The notes under the pieces: model-generated
Databases searched by the model: none
Told to the model about the DNA's origin: nothing
The model's input: only the letters and a program-made list of their open reading frames with translations
NCBI GenBank assembly: GCA_021083345.1
Contig: JAJGRE010000007.1
Span: 62,001-126,000, forward strand
From: Calditrichales bacterium MX18-03
GTDB taxonomy: Bacteria > Bacillota > Clostridia > Lutisporales > Lutisporaceae
Length of the DNA stretch: 64,000 bases
Reading direction: 5' to 3'
In this document: positions 7,793-16,747 of the stretch, piece by piece
Layout of the letters: every line of letters starts with the position of its first letter
Numbering within the stretch: position 1 is the first letter of the stretch
Program-made: the position numbers and the translations under genes

Positions 7793-8761
7793 TTATAGAT
7801 TTTTTTCGAACTTCTGGATATTTGCCTTGCTGCGCATGTCTTCCAGCATCTTTTCATACTCGCTGTTCATCTTATCGTTCAGCTGCGTATTCTTTAACTG
7901 CTCTTTGATATCCTCGAACTTGTCGATCTTGCTGTCCTCCACCTTTATGATGTGGAATCCGTACTGTGTCTCTACAATTTCACTGATTTGTCCCGGCTTC
8001 AGTGCAAATGCCGCCTGCTCGAAGGGCTCCACCATATCGCCGTGACCAAAGAACCCGAGGTCCCCGCCGTTGTCTTTGGCACTGGGGTCCTTGGAAAACT
8101 CTTTTGCAAGGTCATTGAAATTTTCTCCGGCCTTGACGCGATCCAGCAGCTTCTGGGCCTCTTCCTTTGTTTCCAGCAGGATATGGCTGGCTTTGACCTG
8201 CATGAATTCATTCAGATGGGCATCGTAGTAGCTCTTGACCTCTTCATCTGTAACCGTTACATTCACTGTCAGCTTTTCCCTTACCTTGCTGATGATCATG
8301 TCCTTTCTGACAGAATCCTTGAAATAGTTGAGGTCCATACTCTGTTCCTTCAGGAACTCATTGAACTTCTCTTCGGTCTCGAAGTACTTCTTTGCATTTT
8401 CGATCTCGGTGTTTATTTCCTCATCCGTCACCTTGATTCCCATTTCATCGGCTTTCTTAAGCTGAATCCTGGTATCAATCAGCATTTCAAGGATTTTTTC
8501 CTTGGCAACATCACCGAACTTGCGTCCATCCATTTCCTTGTCCCATACCTCTGCGCCGAACTGCTTTTCATATTGTGCTTTGAATATATCGAACATTTGT
8601 GTAAATTCCGCTTTTTTCACTTCTTCACCGGCAACAACAGCCACAATCGTTTCCTTGTCCTTTTCAGGATCCACCCGCACCATGCCGCAGCCTGCCAGAA
8701 CCGACAGGGTCATCGCAAGCAAACAAAGCAGCAGGCTTATTTTTCTCGTCTTACTAGCCAA
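7793..8761 (-). CDS. prsA: Foldase lipoprotein, PrsA/SurA-type peptidyl-prolyl isomerase
   Basis: A 322-aa exported lipoprotein. The signal peptide ends in a lipobox (SVLAGC, Cys near residue 25). Residues 45-180 resemble a SurA-like N-terminal chaperone domain, and residues 185-285 are a parvulin rotamase domain (VKASHILLETKEEA; NGGDLGFFGHGDMVEPFEQAAF; TQYGFHIIKVED). It would help exported proteins fold outside the membrane. The start appears to be TTG, with GAGGAG about ten bases upstream. It follows mfd by 42 bp and has its own promoter-like sequence. Confidence 0.88.
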   Translation of the reverse strand: MASKTRKISLLLCLLAMTLSVLAGCGMVRVDPEKDKETIVAVVAGEEVKKAEFTQMFDIFKAQYEKQFGAEVWDKEMDGRKFGDVAKEKILEMLIDTRIQLKKADEMGIKVTDEEINTEIENAKKYFETEEKFNEFLKEQSMDLNYFKDSVRKDMIISKVREKLTVNVTVTDEEVKSYYDAHLNEFMQVKASHILLETKEEAQKLLDRVKAGENFNDLAKEFSKDPSAKDNGGDLGFFGHGDMVEPFEQAAFALKPGQISEIVETQYGFHIIKVEDSKIDKFEDIKEQLKNTQLNDKMNSEYEKMLEDMRSKANIQKFEKNL

Positions 8762-8785
8762 TTGAACATCGCTCCTCTTTAAATA

Positions 8786-8814
8786 ATTATGCCTAATTTA
8801 ATATTATACCTCAA
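8786..8814 (-). promoter_or_regulatory. Candidate promoter of prsA-like gene
   Basis: On the minus strand TTGAGG (8814-8809), a 17-nt spacer and CATAAT (8791-8786) stand 25 bp before the start codon. The -35 box overlaps the 3' end of mfd. Confidence 0.45.
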
Positions 8815-11800
8815 GTTGTCCATTCTGGAAACTGCAAATTTTTTCCACAATCTCCCTTACCAGCTTCAATGCCTCCTCCGGCTTTCCTTCATCCGTCTTC
8901 AAAGTGAAGTACGGCTGCTCGCTGGCTGTAAACAGCAGCCTGTTGGGATATTCACCCGCAACCCGGATAACGGTCTGCGGCGTGGTGTACCGGTCGGACT
9001 TGAATTTCAGCACGATGCTGTTTTTCCGCTGAGTTACCGCAACGATACCGCACTTTCTGGACAGATGCCTGACATAGGAAATACCCAGAAGGTTTCTTAC
9101 TGACTCCGGCAAATCGCCGAAGCGGTCTTCTATTTCCTCCTCCACATCGTAAAGGTCCTCACGGTTTTCGATGTAGGCAATCTTCTTGTAAATCTCGATC
9201 TTCTGGTTTTCATCCGGTATATAGGTTTCCGGTATATGGGCATTGATCAGGAGCTCAACAGATGTCTCAATATTTTCTGCAACAGGCTCTCCCTGCAGCT
9301 CCTTCACCGTATCCTCCAGCAGCTTGATGTACAGGTCATAGCCAATGGCCTCCATATGCCCATGCTGTTCACGGCCCAGGAGGTTTCCGGCGCCGCGGAT
9401 CTCCAGATCCCGCATGGCGATTTTGAAGCCTGACCCGAACTCGGTGAACTCCCGGATGGCCTGAAGCCGCTTCTCAGCCACCTCGTTCAGGACCTTGTCG
9501 CGCTGGTAGGTGAAGTAGGCATAAGCCAGGCGGTTGGAACGCCCTACCCGGCCTCTCAACTGATACAGCTGGGAAAGTCCCATTCTGTCCGCATCGCTGA
9601 TAATGATGGTATTGACGTTTGGAATATCCAGCCCGGCCTCAATGATGGTGGTACAGACCAGGACGTCATATTCACCGTTGTAGAAATCCAGCATGGTATC
9701 CTCCAGCTGCTTCTCCTCCATCTGTCCGTGGGCAACGGCAACCCTGGCTTCCGGCACCAGCTCTTTGAGTCTGGATGCTATTTTCTGTATATTCCGGACG
9801 CGGTTGTACAGGTAGTAAACCTGCCCGCCCCTTGAAAGCTCCTTGGCCAGTGCATCCCTTATGACATCCTCGTTATATTCCATCACGTAGGTCTGAACAG
9901 GATACCGTTCCTCCGGCGGCTCCTCCAGCACGCTGATATCCCTGATGCCGATCATTGACATGTGCAGCGTTCTGGGAATAGGCGTCGCCGTCAGGGTAAG
10001 GACATCCACGTTTTTCTTGACGCCTTTTATTTTTTCTTTATGGGCAACGCCGAAGCGCTGCTCCTCATCTATGACCAGAAGGCCCAGGTCGTTGTATACC
10101 ACATCGTCCTGCAGCATACGGTGGGTGCCGATAATGATGTCCACATTGCCATTCTTCAGATTGGCAATGGTTCTGGCTTGCTCTGCCGATGTCCTGAAAC
10201 GCGATAAGACGTCAATATTCACCGGGAAGTTAGAAAAACGCTGAACACAGGTATTGTAATGCTGCTGTGCCAGGATAGTCGTTGGTGCAAGAAAGGCCAC
10301 CTGCTTATTGTCCATGACGCACTTGAAGGCAGCCCGGAGTGCCACCTCCGTCTTCCCATAGCCCACATCGCCGCACAGCAGACGATCCATCACCTTCCGG
10401 CTTTCCATGCTTTGCTTGATTTCTTCAATGCAGCGCAGCTGATCCTGGGTTTCCTGGTATGGGAACTGATCCTCAAATTCCTTTTGCCACCGGGTATCGC
10501 CTGCAAAAGCAAAACCGGTGGTCTGCTGCCTTTCGGCATACAGCTTCAGAAGGTCCACGGCCATGGACTCAATGGCCTTCTTGGCTCTTGCCTTCACCTT
10601 GACCCATTCGGCGCTGCCCAGCTTATTCAGCTTGGGCGCTTTGTCCTCCGCGCCGATGAACTTCTGGATCACATCCAACTGGTCTGTAGGAATATATAGC
10701 TTATCATTGCCGGAATATTTGATATGGAGATAGTCTCTGGTCAGCCCGTCGATTTTCAGCTTTTCAATGCCTAGATACTGGCCGATCCCATGGTTTTCGT
10801 GAACGACAAAATCGCCCATCTTCAGGTCGGTAAAAACCTTGATCGGCTTGCCCTTTTTCTTCTCTGACGTCTTCTTCTTGGTGGTAAAAGCTTCCCTGTC
10901 GCTGACCACTGCGTACCGGACAGATGGAAAATCAAAACCGCTGTTCAGGATTCCGGGCATCACCACTATATGCCCCTCCTGCAGTTCGATATCCAGCTTT
11001 TCCTTGAACACCGCGTCGATCTGCTTTTCACGCAGCGCCTCCACTAGGCGCTTTCCCCTATCGGAACTGCCGGAAAGGATCAGCACACGGTAACGCTTCT
11101 TCCGCCACAGTTCCACCTCTTCCAGCAGCAGGTTGATTTTCCCGTGGAAGGGGTGCATGGACCGGCATGTCATGCTGATGGTCCTATCCGGTAAAAAATC
11201 GCCGGTGCTCTTCAGAAGCGCATCCATGCAGACGGTTTGACGGTACTGCAGTCTGGCCATCAGCTCATCGTAGGTATAGAACACGTTGAACTGCTCCGGC
11301 AGTACCTCGCCTTCCTCCAGCAGGTGGTTGAAATATTCCTGAAACTCCAGCTGAAGGGTCTCGTACCGCTGTTTGACCCGGTTGGGTTCATCCACAATGA
11401 CGATGCAGTCATCCAGATAGTCCACAAAACTGGTGTACCTTTTATCAAAATAAGGGTTGTATTTTTCAATTCCCTCAAAATAACTGCCCAGCTTCAGTTT
11501 TTCGATATCCATACCCAGCTTTTCCTGCAGCTTGGCTGTCACGGTTTTCTTCTTCCCGGAGCTGTTCAGCGCTTTCACTCTCTTGTCCAGATCTGTCTGC
11601 AGCCTGGCAGCCCCCGCTTTCAGCTCATCCTGGGTCAGCAGCAGCTCTCGCGCGGGCGCAATGCTGATTTCGCTCGCTTTCCCTACCGACCGCTGCGTTA
11701 AAATATCAAAAAAACGGACGGAGTCCACTTCGTTGTCAAAAAGCTCGATCCTGACCGGATTCTGGTACGCAGGCGAGAAGAAGTCGATAATGCCGCCTCT

Positions 11801-12343
11801 GATGGAAAACTGGCCTTTCCCTTCTACCATGTCGATCCGCTCGTAGCCTGCCTGTACAAAAAAGCTTTTCAGCGCCTCCACATCAACCAGGTCGCCCACC
11901 TTCAACGACCTGATCATGGCTCTAAACTCAGAACGCTGCACCATTTTGGTCAGAAGGGCTTCAACAGAGGTGCAGACCACTCTTTCTTCCCCCTGATAAG
12001 ACCGGTCAGCCGTCTCACAAATGGTTTGAAGCCTGCTTTGGGCTATATCGTTGCTCTTGGCATCAATACGGTGGAAAATCATCTCCCCGCTGGGCAGCAG
12101 TGCTGCCGAATCCTGATCGAAGAACTGGATGTCTTCATACATTTTTCGTGCAAGGAGCTGGTTATGGGTGATCAAGATGCAGGATTTCCTGAAATGCCGG
12201 CTGAGCGATGCCGCAATCAGCGCTTTTTGCGTATCGGAGATACCATAAACCGCTACAATGCGTGATCCCGATTGAAGGGATGAAATCAGCTGCTTGTATT
12301 CTTCCATATCATAGAGCGGCCTGATCAGATTCTCAAAACTCAA
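8804..12343 (-). CDS. mfd: Transcription-repair coupling factor Mfd
   Basis: An 1179-aa ATP-dependent translocase. It has an N-terminal UvrB-like module (residues about 1-330), an RNA polymerase-interacting CarD-like domain (KMGDFVVHENHGIGQYLGIEKL), RecG-like helicase motifs (GDVGYGKTEVA; DEEQRFGVAHKE; LTATPIPRTLHM; QLRGRVGRSNRLAYAY) and a C-terminal regulatory domain. It releases RNA polymerase stalled at lesions and recruits UvrA. The likely start is TTG at 12343, with GGAGGTGGGCAT directly upstream; a later ATG would lose conserved N-terminal residues. It lies between pth and prsA; no Fin homologue lies between pth and mfd. Confidence 0.97.
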   Translation of the reverse strand: MSFENLIRPLYDMEEYKQLISSLQSGSRIVAVYGISDTQKALIAASLSRHFRKSCILITHNQLLARKMYEDIQFFDQDSAALLPSGEMIFHRIDAKSNDIAQSRLQTICETADRSYQGEERVVCTSVEALLTKMVQRSEFRAMIRSLKVGDLVDVEALKSFFVQAGYERIDMVEGKGQFSIRGGIIDFFSPAYQNPVRIELFDNEVDSVRFFDILTQRSVGKASEISIAPARELLLTQDELKAGAARLQTDLDKRVKALNSSGKKKTVTAKLQEKLGMDIEKLKLGSYFEGIEKYNPYFDKRYTSFVDYLDDCIVIVDEPNRVKQRYETLQLEFQEYFNHLLEEGEVLPEQFNVFYTYDELMARLQYRQTVCMDALLKSTGDFLPDRTISMTCRSMHPFHGKINLLLEEVELWRKKRYRVLILSGSSDRGKRLVEALREKQIDAVFKEKLDIELQEGHIVVMPGILNSGFDFPSVRYAVVSDREAFTTKKKTSEKKKGKPIKVFTDLKMGDFVVHENHGIGQYLGIEKLKIDGLTRDYLHIKYSGNDKLYIPTDQLDVIQKFIGAEDKAPKLNKLGSAEWVKVKARAKKAIESMAVDLLKLYAERQQTTGFAFAGDTRWQKEFEDQFPYQETQDQLRCIEEIKQSMESRKVMDRLLCGDVGYGKTEVALRAAFKCVMDNKQVAFLAPTTILAQQHYNTCVQRFSNFPVNIDVLSRFRTSAEQARTIANLKNGNVDIIIGTHRMLQDDVVYNDLGLLVIDEEQRFGVAHKEKIKGVKKNVDVLTLTATPIPRTLHMSMIGIRDISVLEEPPEERYPVQTYVMEYNEDVIRDALAKELSRGGQVYYLYNRVRNIQKIASRLKELVPEARVAVAHGQMEEKQLEDTMLDFYNGEYDVLVCTTIIEAGLDIPNVNTIIISDADRMGLSQLYQLRGRVGRSNRLAYAYFTYQRDKVLNEVAEKRLQAIREFTEFGSGFKIAMRDLEIRGAGNLLGREQHGHMEAIGYDLYIKLLEDTVKELQGEPVAENIETSVELLINAHIPETYIPDENQKIEIYKKIAYIENREDLYDVEEEIEDRFGDLPESVRNLLGISYVRHLSRKCGIVAVTQRKNSIVLKFKSDRYTTPQTVIRVAGEYPNRLLFTASEQPYFTLKTDEGKPEEALKLVREIVEKICSFQNGQLEV

Positions 12344-12401
12344 ATGCCCACCTCCGTCAAAAAGCACCGGTGCATCCGTCTCAATGCCAATCCGGCTTAC
12401 A

Positions 12402-12419
12402 ATCCTAATATATTAGGAT
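12402..12419. repeat. 18-bp perfect palindrome in mfd leader
   Basis: ATCCTAATATATTAGGAT is self-complementary over all 18 bases and lies about 60 bp upstream of the mfd start. It could be an operator or a short hairpin; nothing nearby identifies a binding protein. Confidence 0.5.
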
Positions 12420-12460
12420 ATTTGTTAAGATAGTCTTATGAAAACAGGGTCTTATGAAGA

Positions 12461-12545
12461 AGAAATGCGGCTTGACCGCATTTCTTAGCCCATGTGCCAT
12501 TTTTGAGCTTGCGAGAAAATTCTGGCACGGGCAGTTAAATCAAAG
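12461..12545 (-). ncRNA. Dispersed structured element, copy 1 (candidate RNA)
   Basis: Two stems are clear. AGAAATGCGG (12461-12470) pairs with CCGCATTTCT (12476-12485) around the loop CTTGA. GCCCatGTGCCA (12488-12499) pairs with TGGCACGGGC (12523-12532) around a loop holding TTTTTGAGCTTG, and then AGTTAAATCAAAG follows. The block recurs at 53293-53392 with changed but still paired stem bases. Read on the minus strand the element ends in a GC hairpin followed by TTCTT, like a terminator. It lies between pth and mfd. No function is known to me; the strand is inferred from the terminator-like end. Confidence 0.6.
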
Positions 12546-12606
12546 CTTGTTTTTGAATGGGAAATTTATTTTCCTATTCAAGAACAAATGCGGCTATGAG
12601 CCGCTT
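12546..12606 (-). terminator. Terminator hairpin pair after pth
   Basis: Immediately after the pth stop, GCGGC (12590-12594) pairs with GCCGC (12600-12604), with AAAA before it and ATTTGTT after it on the minus strand. A second stem of about 18 bp with two G-U pairs (12547-12564 with 12570-12587) follows. Either could end pth transcription; the second joins directly to the dispersed element. Confidence 0.65.
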
Positions 12607-13167
12607 TTATCCATTATACTTGTTCATGGCGGAATGGATTCCATTCCGGACGATTTCCTCTATAGTAAGGGAAGCTTTCTTTACCGCTTCCTCCATGGCC
12701 GGTATGTCGGCGTCAGCAAACTTTCCGAGGACATAATCTCCCAGATCCATAAAATCCGGCTGTTTTCCGATGCCGATCCGAATCCGTGGAAACTGATCGG
12801 TACCCAGCAGATAGATGATGGATTTCATCCCATTATGGCTTCCTGAACTGCCGAAAGGCCGTATCCGGATCTTGCCCACGGGCAGGTCAACGTCGTCATA
12901 GACCACAATCAGGTTTGAAGGCTTTGCCTTGTACCAGTTCATGAGCGCCACGACGCTTTCTCCGCTGAGGTTCATATAGGTCTGGGGTTTTGCCAGGACC
13001 AGCTTTTCCTCACCGATCATGCCCTCCCCCATCACCGCCTTATATTTGATTCTGCCGATATTGAGCTTGTGGGCGGCAGCAAAATAATCCACCGCCATAA
13101 ATCCGACGTTGTGCTTAGTATAACGGTATTTATCACCGGGGTTTCCCAAGCCGACAACTATATGCAT
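12607..13167 (-). CDS. pth: Peptidyl-tRNA hydrolase
   Basis: A 186-aa cytosolic esterase that frees tRNA from prematurely released peptidyl-tRNA. The family motifs are intact: GLGNPGDKYRYTKHNVGFM (with the catalytic His), KPQTYMNLSGESV, VVYDDVDLPVGKIRIRPFGSSGSHNGMKS. In Bacillus the gene is also called spoVC. It lies 56 bp after prs on the same strand, so prs-pth is a likely operon, and a terminator follows it. Confidence 0.97.
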   Translation of the reverse strand: MHIVVGLGNPGDKYRYTKHNVGFMAVDYFAAAHKLNIGRIKYKAVMGEGMIGEEKLVLAKPQTYMNLSGESVVALMNWYKAKPSNLIVVYDDVDLPVGKIRIRPFGSSGSHNGMKSIIYLLGTDQFPRIRIGIGKQPDFMDLGDYVLGKFADADIPAMEEAVKKASLTIEEIVRNGIHSAMNKYNG

Positions 13168-13223
13168 AAAAACCTCCGGACTAAAGGGAATATTGAATGA
13201 TCCATTTCATTATTCCGTTTTCT

Positions 13224-14171
13224 TTAATCAAACAATTTGCTTAAGGATAAACCTTCATAAATCCGCTTGATGGCCTCGGCAAACAAGGGGGCTACCGAGA
13301 GGACCTTGATTTTGTCCACCGGCTTTCCGGCCGGAAGCGGAATGGTATTGGTCACGATCAGCTCTTTGATCATGGACTCCTGTACTCTTTCAAAGGCCGG
13401 TCCGGATAGAACCGGATGTGAGCAAGCCACATAAACATCCTTGGCACCCATGTTCATCAGCACTTTTGCTGCGTTGACGACAGAGCCCGCTGTGTCAACG
13501 ATATCGTCGATGATGATGCAGTCCTTGCCGTTGATGTCGCCGATAACGTTCATGACCTCCGAAACATTGGGCCGCGGCCGTCTCTTGTCGATGATGGCCA
13601 GCGGTGCATCCAGCTTCGCCGCCAGATACCTTGCCCTGGTAACACCGCCCACGTCGGGAGAAACGACAACAATGTCATCCAGCTTCTTGTTGATGAAATA
13701 GTTGACCATGAGCGGTGCTGCATACAGATGGTCCACAGGTATGTCAAAAAAGCCCTGTATCTGATGCGCATGTAGATCCATGGTTATAACCCGGTCCGCA
13801 CCTGCAGCCGTAATCAGGTTTGCAACCAGCTTGGCCGTGATGGGCTCTCTGGACTTGGACTTTCTGTCCTGCCTTGCGTAGCCGTAAAATGGAATCACCG
13901 CATTAATTCTTCCCGCTGAAGCTCTCTTTAATGCGTCAATCATGATCAGAAGCTCCATCAGGTTGTCGTTAACGGGTGCACTGGTTGACTGAACAACAAA
14001 AACGTCCGCGCCTCTTATGGATTCGTTAATGCCGACATTGATCTCCCCGTTGCTGAAAGTACTTACCTGAGCATCTCCTACAGGAATGCCTAAGTTGAAG
14101 GCGATATCCTTCGCCAATTCCTTGTTGGCATTACAATGAAGGACTTTTATGCTCTTTCCATGCACATTCAT
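13224..14171 (-). CDS. prs: Ribose-phosphate pyrophosphokinase
   Basis: A 315-aa class I PRPP synthase, which makes phosphoribosyl pyrophosphate from ribose 5-phosphate and ATP for purine, pyrimidine, NAD, His and Trp synthesis. It has the regulatory flexible loop ([20 protein letters not shown]), the metal site [20 protein letters not shown] and the PRPP loop [16 protein letters not shown] precedes the ATG. It follows glmU by 40 bp, keeping the glmU-prs-pth order of Bacillus. Confidence 0.97.
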   Translation of the reverse strand: MNVHGKSIKVLHCNANKELAKDIAFNLGIPVGDAQVSTFSNGEINVGINESIRGADVFVVQSTSAPVNDNLMELLIMIDALKRASAGRINAVIPFYGYARQDRKSKSREPITAKLVANLITAAGADRVITMDLHAHQIQGFFDIPVDHLYAAPLMVNYFINKKLDDIVVVSPDVGGVTRARYLAAKLDAPLAIIDKRRPRPNVSEVMNVIGDINGKDCIIIDDIVDTAGSVVNAAKVLMNMGAKDVYVACSHPVLSGPAFERVQESMIKELIVTNTIPLPAGKPVDKIKVLSVAPLFAEAIKRIYEGLSLSKLFD

Positions 14172-14211
14172 TTTTACAGAAACCTCCCAAATTTTATTAT
14201 TTAGTTACTCC

Positions 14212-15579
14212 TTAGCCTTTTCTTGTGTTGGTCCAGCCTTCTTTGTTCTCCTGCCTGGCTCTTCCGATGGCCAGGCTGCCTTCCGGCACTTCCTGTGTAA
14301 CAGTCGTACCGGCGGCTATATAGGCATTGTCATTGACCTTGACCGGCGCTATCAGATTGACGTTGCAGCCAATGAAGCAGTTGTCCCCTACAACCGTCCT
14401 GTGCTTCTTCTTTCCGTCATAGTTGACGAAAACAACGCCGCAGCCTAAGTTGACATTGCTGCCCACATCCCCGTCTCCCACATATGTGAGATGCGATGCC
14501 TTGGAGTGGTCTCCGAAAACGGAGTTTTTCATTTCGACAAAATCACCGATCCGTGCAAATCTTCCGATGGTATTGCCTGGACGGATATAGGCAAAAGGTC
14601 CGACGCTGGTGCCTTCCCCGATGGTGCTCTCCAAAACGACGGAATTCTGGATGCTGACCCCTTTGCCGATGACGGCGTCCTTTATTCTGGTGCCCGGTCC
14701 GATCTCGCATTCCTCTTCGATAACGGTGCTTCCCTCAAGAATGCAGCCGGGATACAACGTGACATCCCTGCCGATCCTAACTTCGGCATCAATATACGTA
14801 TTGCCTGGATCCAGCATGATGACCCCATCCAGCAGATGCTGCCGGATGATGCGGCGACCCATGATGGCATTGGCCTCGGCAAGCTGAAGCTTGTTGTTGA
14901 CGCCCATGATTTCCTCGGCGTCCTTTATCTTGTATGCCCCTATCCCAAGACCTTTTTCCCTCAGGATGCCGATAACATCGGTTATATAGTACTCACCCTG
15001 CGCATTATTGTTTTTCAGCTGCTTTAGGGCTTCCTTCAACGCTTTTCCGTCAAAAAAGTAAATCCCTGAATTGATTTCCTTGATTGTCCTTGTTTCACTG
15101 TCTGCATCCTTCTCTTCGATGATAGCGTCAACCAGCCCGGATTCATTCCGGATGATCCGTCCGTAGCCGGTGGGCTCCTCAAAGTCGGCTGTCAGTATCA
15201 TTGCCCCATATCCGTTCTCCTTGTACCGGGCATACATATCCTTCAGCGTTTCTGCCCGCAGCAGCGGTGTATCTCCATACAGCAGAAGGATGTCACCGTC
15301 GTTGATATAGCTGGCGGCCTGCATGACGGCATGGCCTGTTCCCAGCTGCTTCTCCTGAAGCACAAACTTCACTCCGGCTACCGACTGCTTGACGGCGTCG
15401 GCGCCATGGCCTACCACCACAACGGGTTCAGGGTCACCCACCTCTCTGGCGCACCGGATGACATGCTCCACCATGGGCATCCCGCAAACACGGTGCAGTA
15501 CCTTGGGAATTTTTGAGTACATCCGCTTGCCTTCTCCCGCTGCCAGGATAATGGACGTAATACTGTATACACAGCTCAA
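14212..15579 (-). CDS. glmU: Bifunctional UDP-N-acetylglucosamine pyrophosphorylase / GlcN-1-P acetyltransferase
   Basis: A 455-aa enzyme making UDP-GlcNAc. The N-terminal uridylyltransferase domain (residues 1-230) has LAAGEGKRMYSKIPKVLHR, GTGHAVMQA and GDTPLL. The C-terminal left-handed beta-helix (250-450) has hexapeptide repeats and the acetyl-transfer site NYDGKKKHRTVVGDNCFIGCN. It supplies cell-wall precursors, so linkage with murC and spoVB fits. The start is TTG at 15579, with GAGGTGAT four bases upstream. Confidence 0.97.
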   Translation of the reverse strand: MSCVYSITSIILAAGEGKRMYSKIPKVLHRVCGMPMVEHVIRCAREVGDPEPVVVVGHGADAVKQSVAGVKFVLQEKQLGTGHAVMQAASYINDGDILLLYGDTPLLRAETLKDMYARYKENGYGAMILTADFEEPTGYGRIIRNESGLVDAIIEEKDADSETRTIKEINSGIYFFDGKALKEALKQLKNNNAQGEYYITDVIGILREKGLGIGAYKIKDAEEIMGVNNKLQLAEANAIMGRRIIRQHLLDGVIMLDPGNTYIDAEVRIGRDVTLYPGCILEGSTVIEEECEIGPGTRIKDAVIGKGVSIQNSVVLESTIGEGTSVGPFAYIRPGNTIGRFARIGDFVEMKNSVFGDHSKASHLTYVGDGDVGSNVNLGCGVVFVNYDGKKKHRTVVGDNCFIGCNVNLIAPVKVNDNAYIAAGTTVTQEVPEGSLAIGRARQENKEGWTNTRKG

Positions 15580-15842
15580 TTTATCACCTCAGTTATCATT
15601 AATAGTCTATATTTGCCACATTCCGTTTGTTATATCCCTATCAACCATTTTTATTTTACCACATCAGCGCCTGATAAAAAAGCCTTCACCGACCTGCTTT
15701 AATGCATCAAATCCTTCATTTTTTAGGCCTATCGACTGGATGCGCGGGATAGGCATCGTTTAGCCGATTTTATCTCCTTTTATCGAAGGATGCAAAAAAC
15801 AGTTTTAGGACAGTCATGCATACGCACACCATCCTAATGCCT
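15580..15842. other. Gene-free stretch between glmU and nadC
   Basis: This stretch of 263 bp holds the upstream region of glmU and the tail of the nad operon. The only structure I see is a 7-bp stem GCCTATC (15727-15733) with GATAGGC (15748-15754). It lacks a U-run on either strand, so I do not call it a terminator. No credible small ORF was found. Confidence 0.5.
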
Positions 15843-16685
15843 TTATAAGAATCTCAGGCTGATATCCATCGCCGCTACGGAGTGCGTCAACGCTCCGATT
15901 GAAATGATATCAACACCGGTTTCTGCTATTTTCCGGATGCTCCGTTCCCCCTGGAGGGCTACATTGCCCGAAGCTTCAAGCAAGACTCTCCCGGCAGCAA
16001 GTCCCGTAGCCTCCCGCATCATATCCAGGGACATATTGTCCAGCATGACGATATCCGCACCTGCTCTGATTGCTTCATCCAGCTCCAACAGGGATTCCAC
16101 CTCCACTTCGATCTTGACTGCATGGGACAGCCGGGCTTTTGCCGCCCGCACTGCAGGGGTGATCCCCCCGGCAGCTTTGATGTGGTTATCCTTTATCAGC
16201 ACCATATCTGAAAGGTTGAACCTGTGGTTGTACCCACCGCCCATCCTGACGGCATATTTGTCCAATATGCGAAGTCCCGGAGCGGTTTTGCGCGTATCGG
16301 CAATCCTGGCGGAAGTACCGGCCGCCTGATCGGCAAACCGGCGGGTCATGCTTGCTATGCCGGACATGCGCTGAAGCAGGTTCAGTCCCGTCCGCTCCCC
16401 TTTCAGGATGCTCCTTGCCTTCCCGCTTATATGGGCAATGATATCGCCTTTTGCCACCTTCTGTCCTTCCTGAACCAGGGGTTCAAATACAACCGTTTCA
16501 TCCAATATCCTGAAAACAGTGCCCACTACACCCAGGCCGCACACAACACCTTCCTCCTTGGCAATAAACCTGCCCTTGATTTCAGTGTCTGCGGGAATCG
16601 TGGAATCGGTTGTAACATCTCCCCAGCCAAGATCCTCCTCCAACGCGCTCCTGATAATCTTTTCCACTGCTATCTGTTCCAGCAT
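15843..16685 (-). CDS. nadC: Nicotinate-nucleotide pyrophosphorylase (carboxylating)
   Basis: A 280-aa quinolinate phosphoribosyltransferase, third step of de novo NAD synthesis: quinolinate plus PRPP gives nicotinate mononucleotide. Conserved motifs are EEDLGWGDVTTDSTIP, RMSGIASMTRRFADQA, ADTRKTAPGLRILDKYAVRMGGG and EVEVESLLELDEAIRAGADIVMLDNM. It is last in nadA-nadB-nadC, 62 bp after nadB. Confidence 0.97.
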   Translation of the reverse strand: MLEQIAVEKIIRSALEEDLGWGDVTTDSTIPADTEIKGRFIAKEEGVVCGLGVVGTVFRILDETVVFEPLVQEGQKVAKGDIIAHISGKARSILKGERTGLNLLQRMSGIASMTRRFADQAAGTSARIADTRKTAPGLRILDKYAVRMGGGYNHRFNLSDMVLIKDNHIKAAGGITPAVRAAKARLSHAVKIEVEVESLLELDEAIRAGADIVMLDNMSLDMMREATGLAAGRVLLEASGNVALQGERSIRKIAETGVDIISIGALTHSVAAMDISLRFL

Positions 16686-16747
16686 ATGCTTTCCTTTCCT
16701 GCCTCTATTGTTTCGTGCTATGGGTATTTCAATCCCGTACTTATTTT

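Noticed and set aside
12454-12846. Plus-strand open frame across the dispersed element and the 3' end of pth
   Set aside because: It reads antisense to pth and through RNA-like stems; the second copy of the element gives a similar false frame, showing it is a by-product of the repeat.
15727-15754. GCCTATC/GATAGGC stem after nadC as a terminator
   Set aside because: A 14-nt loop, only 7 bp and no U-run on either strand.
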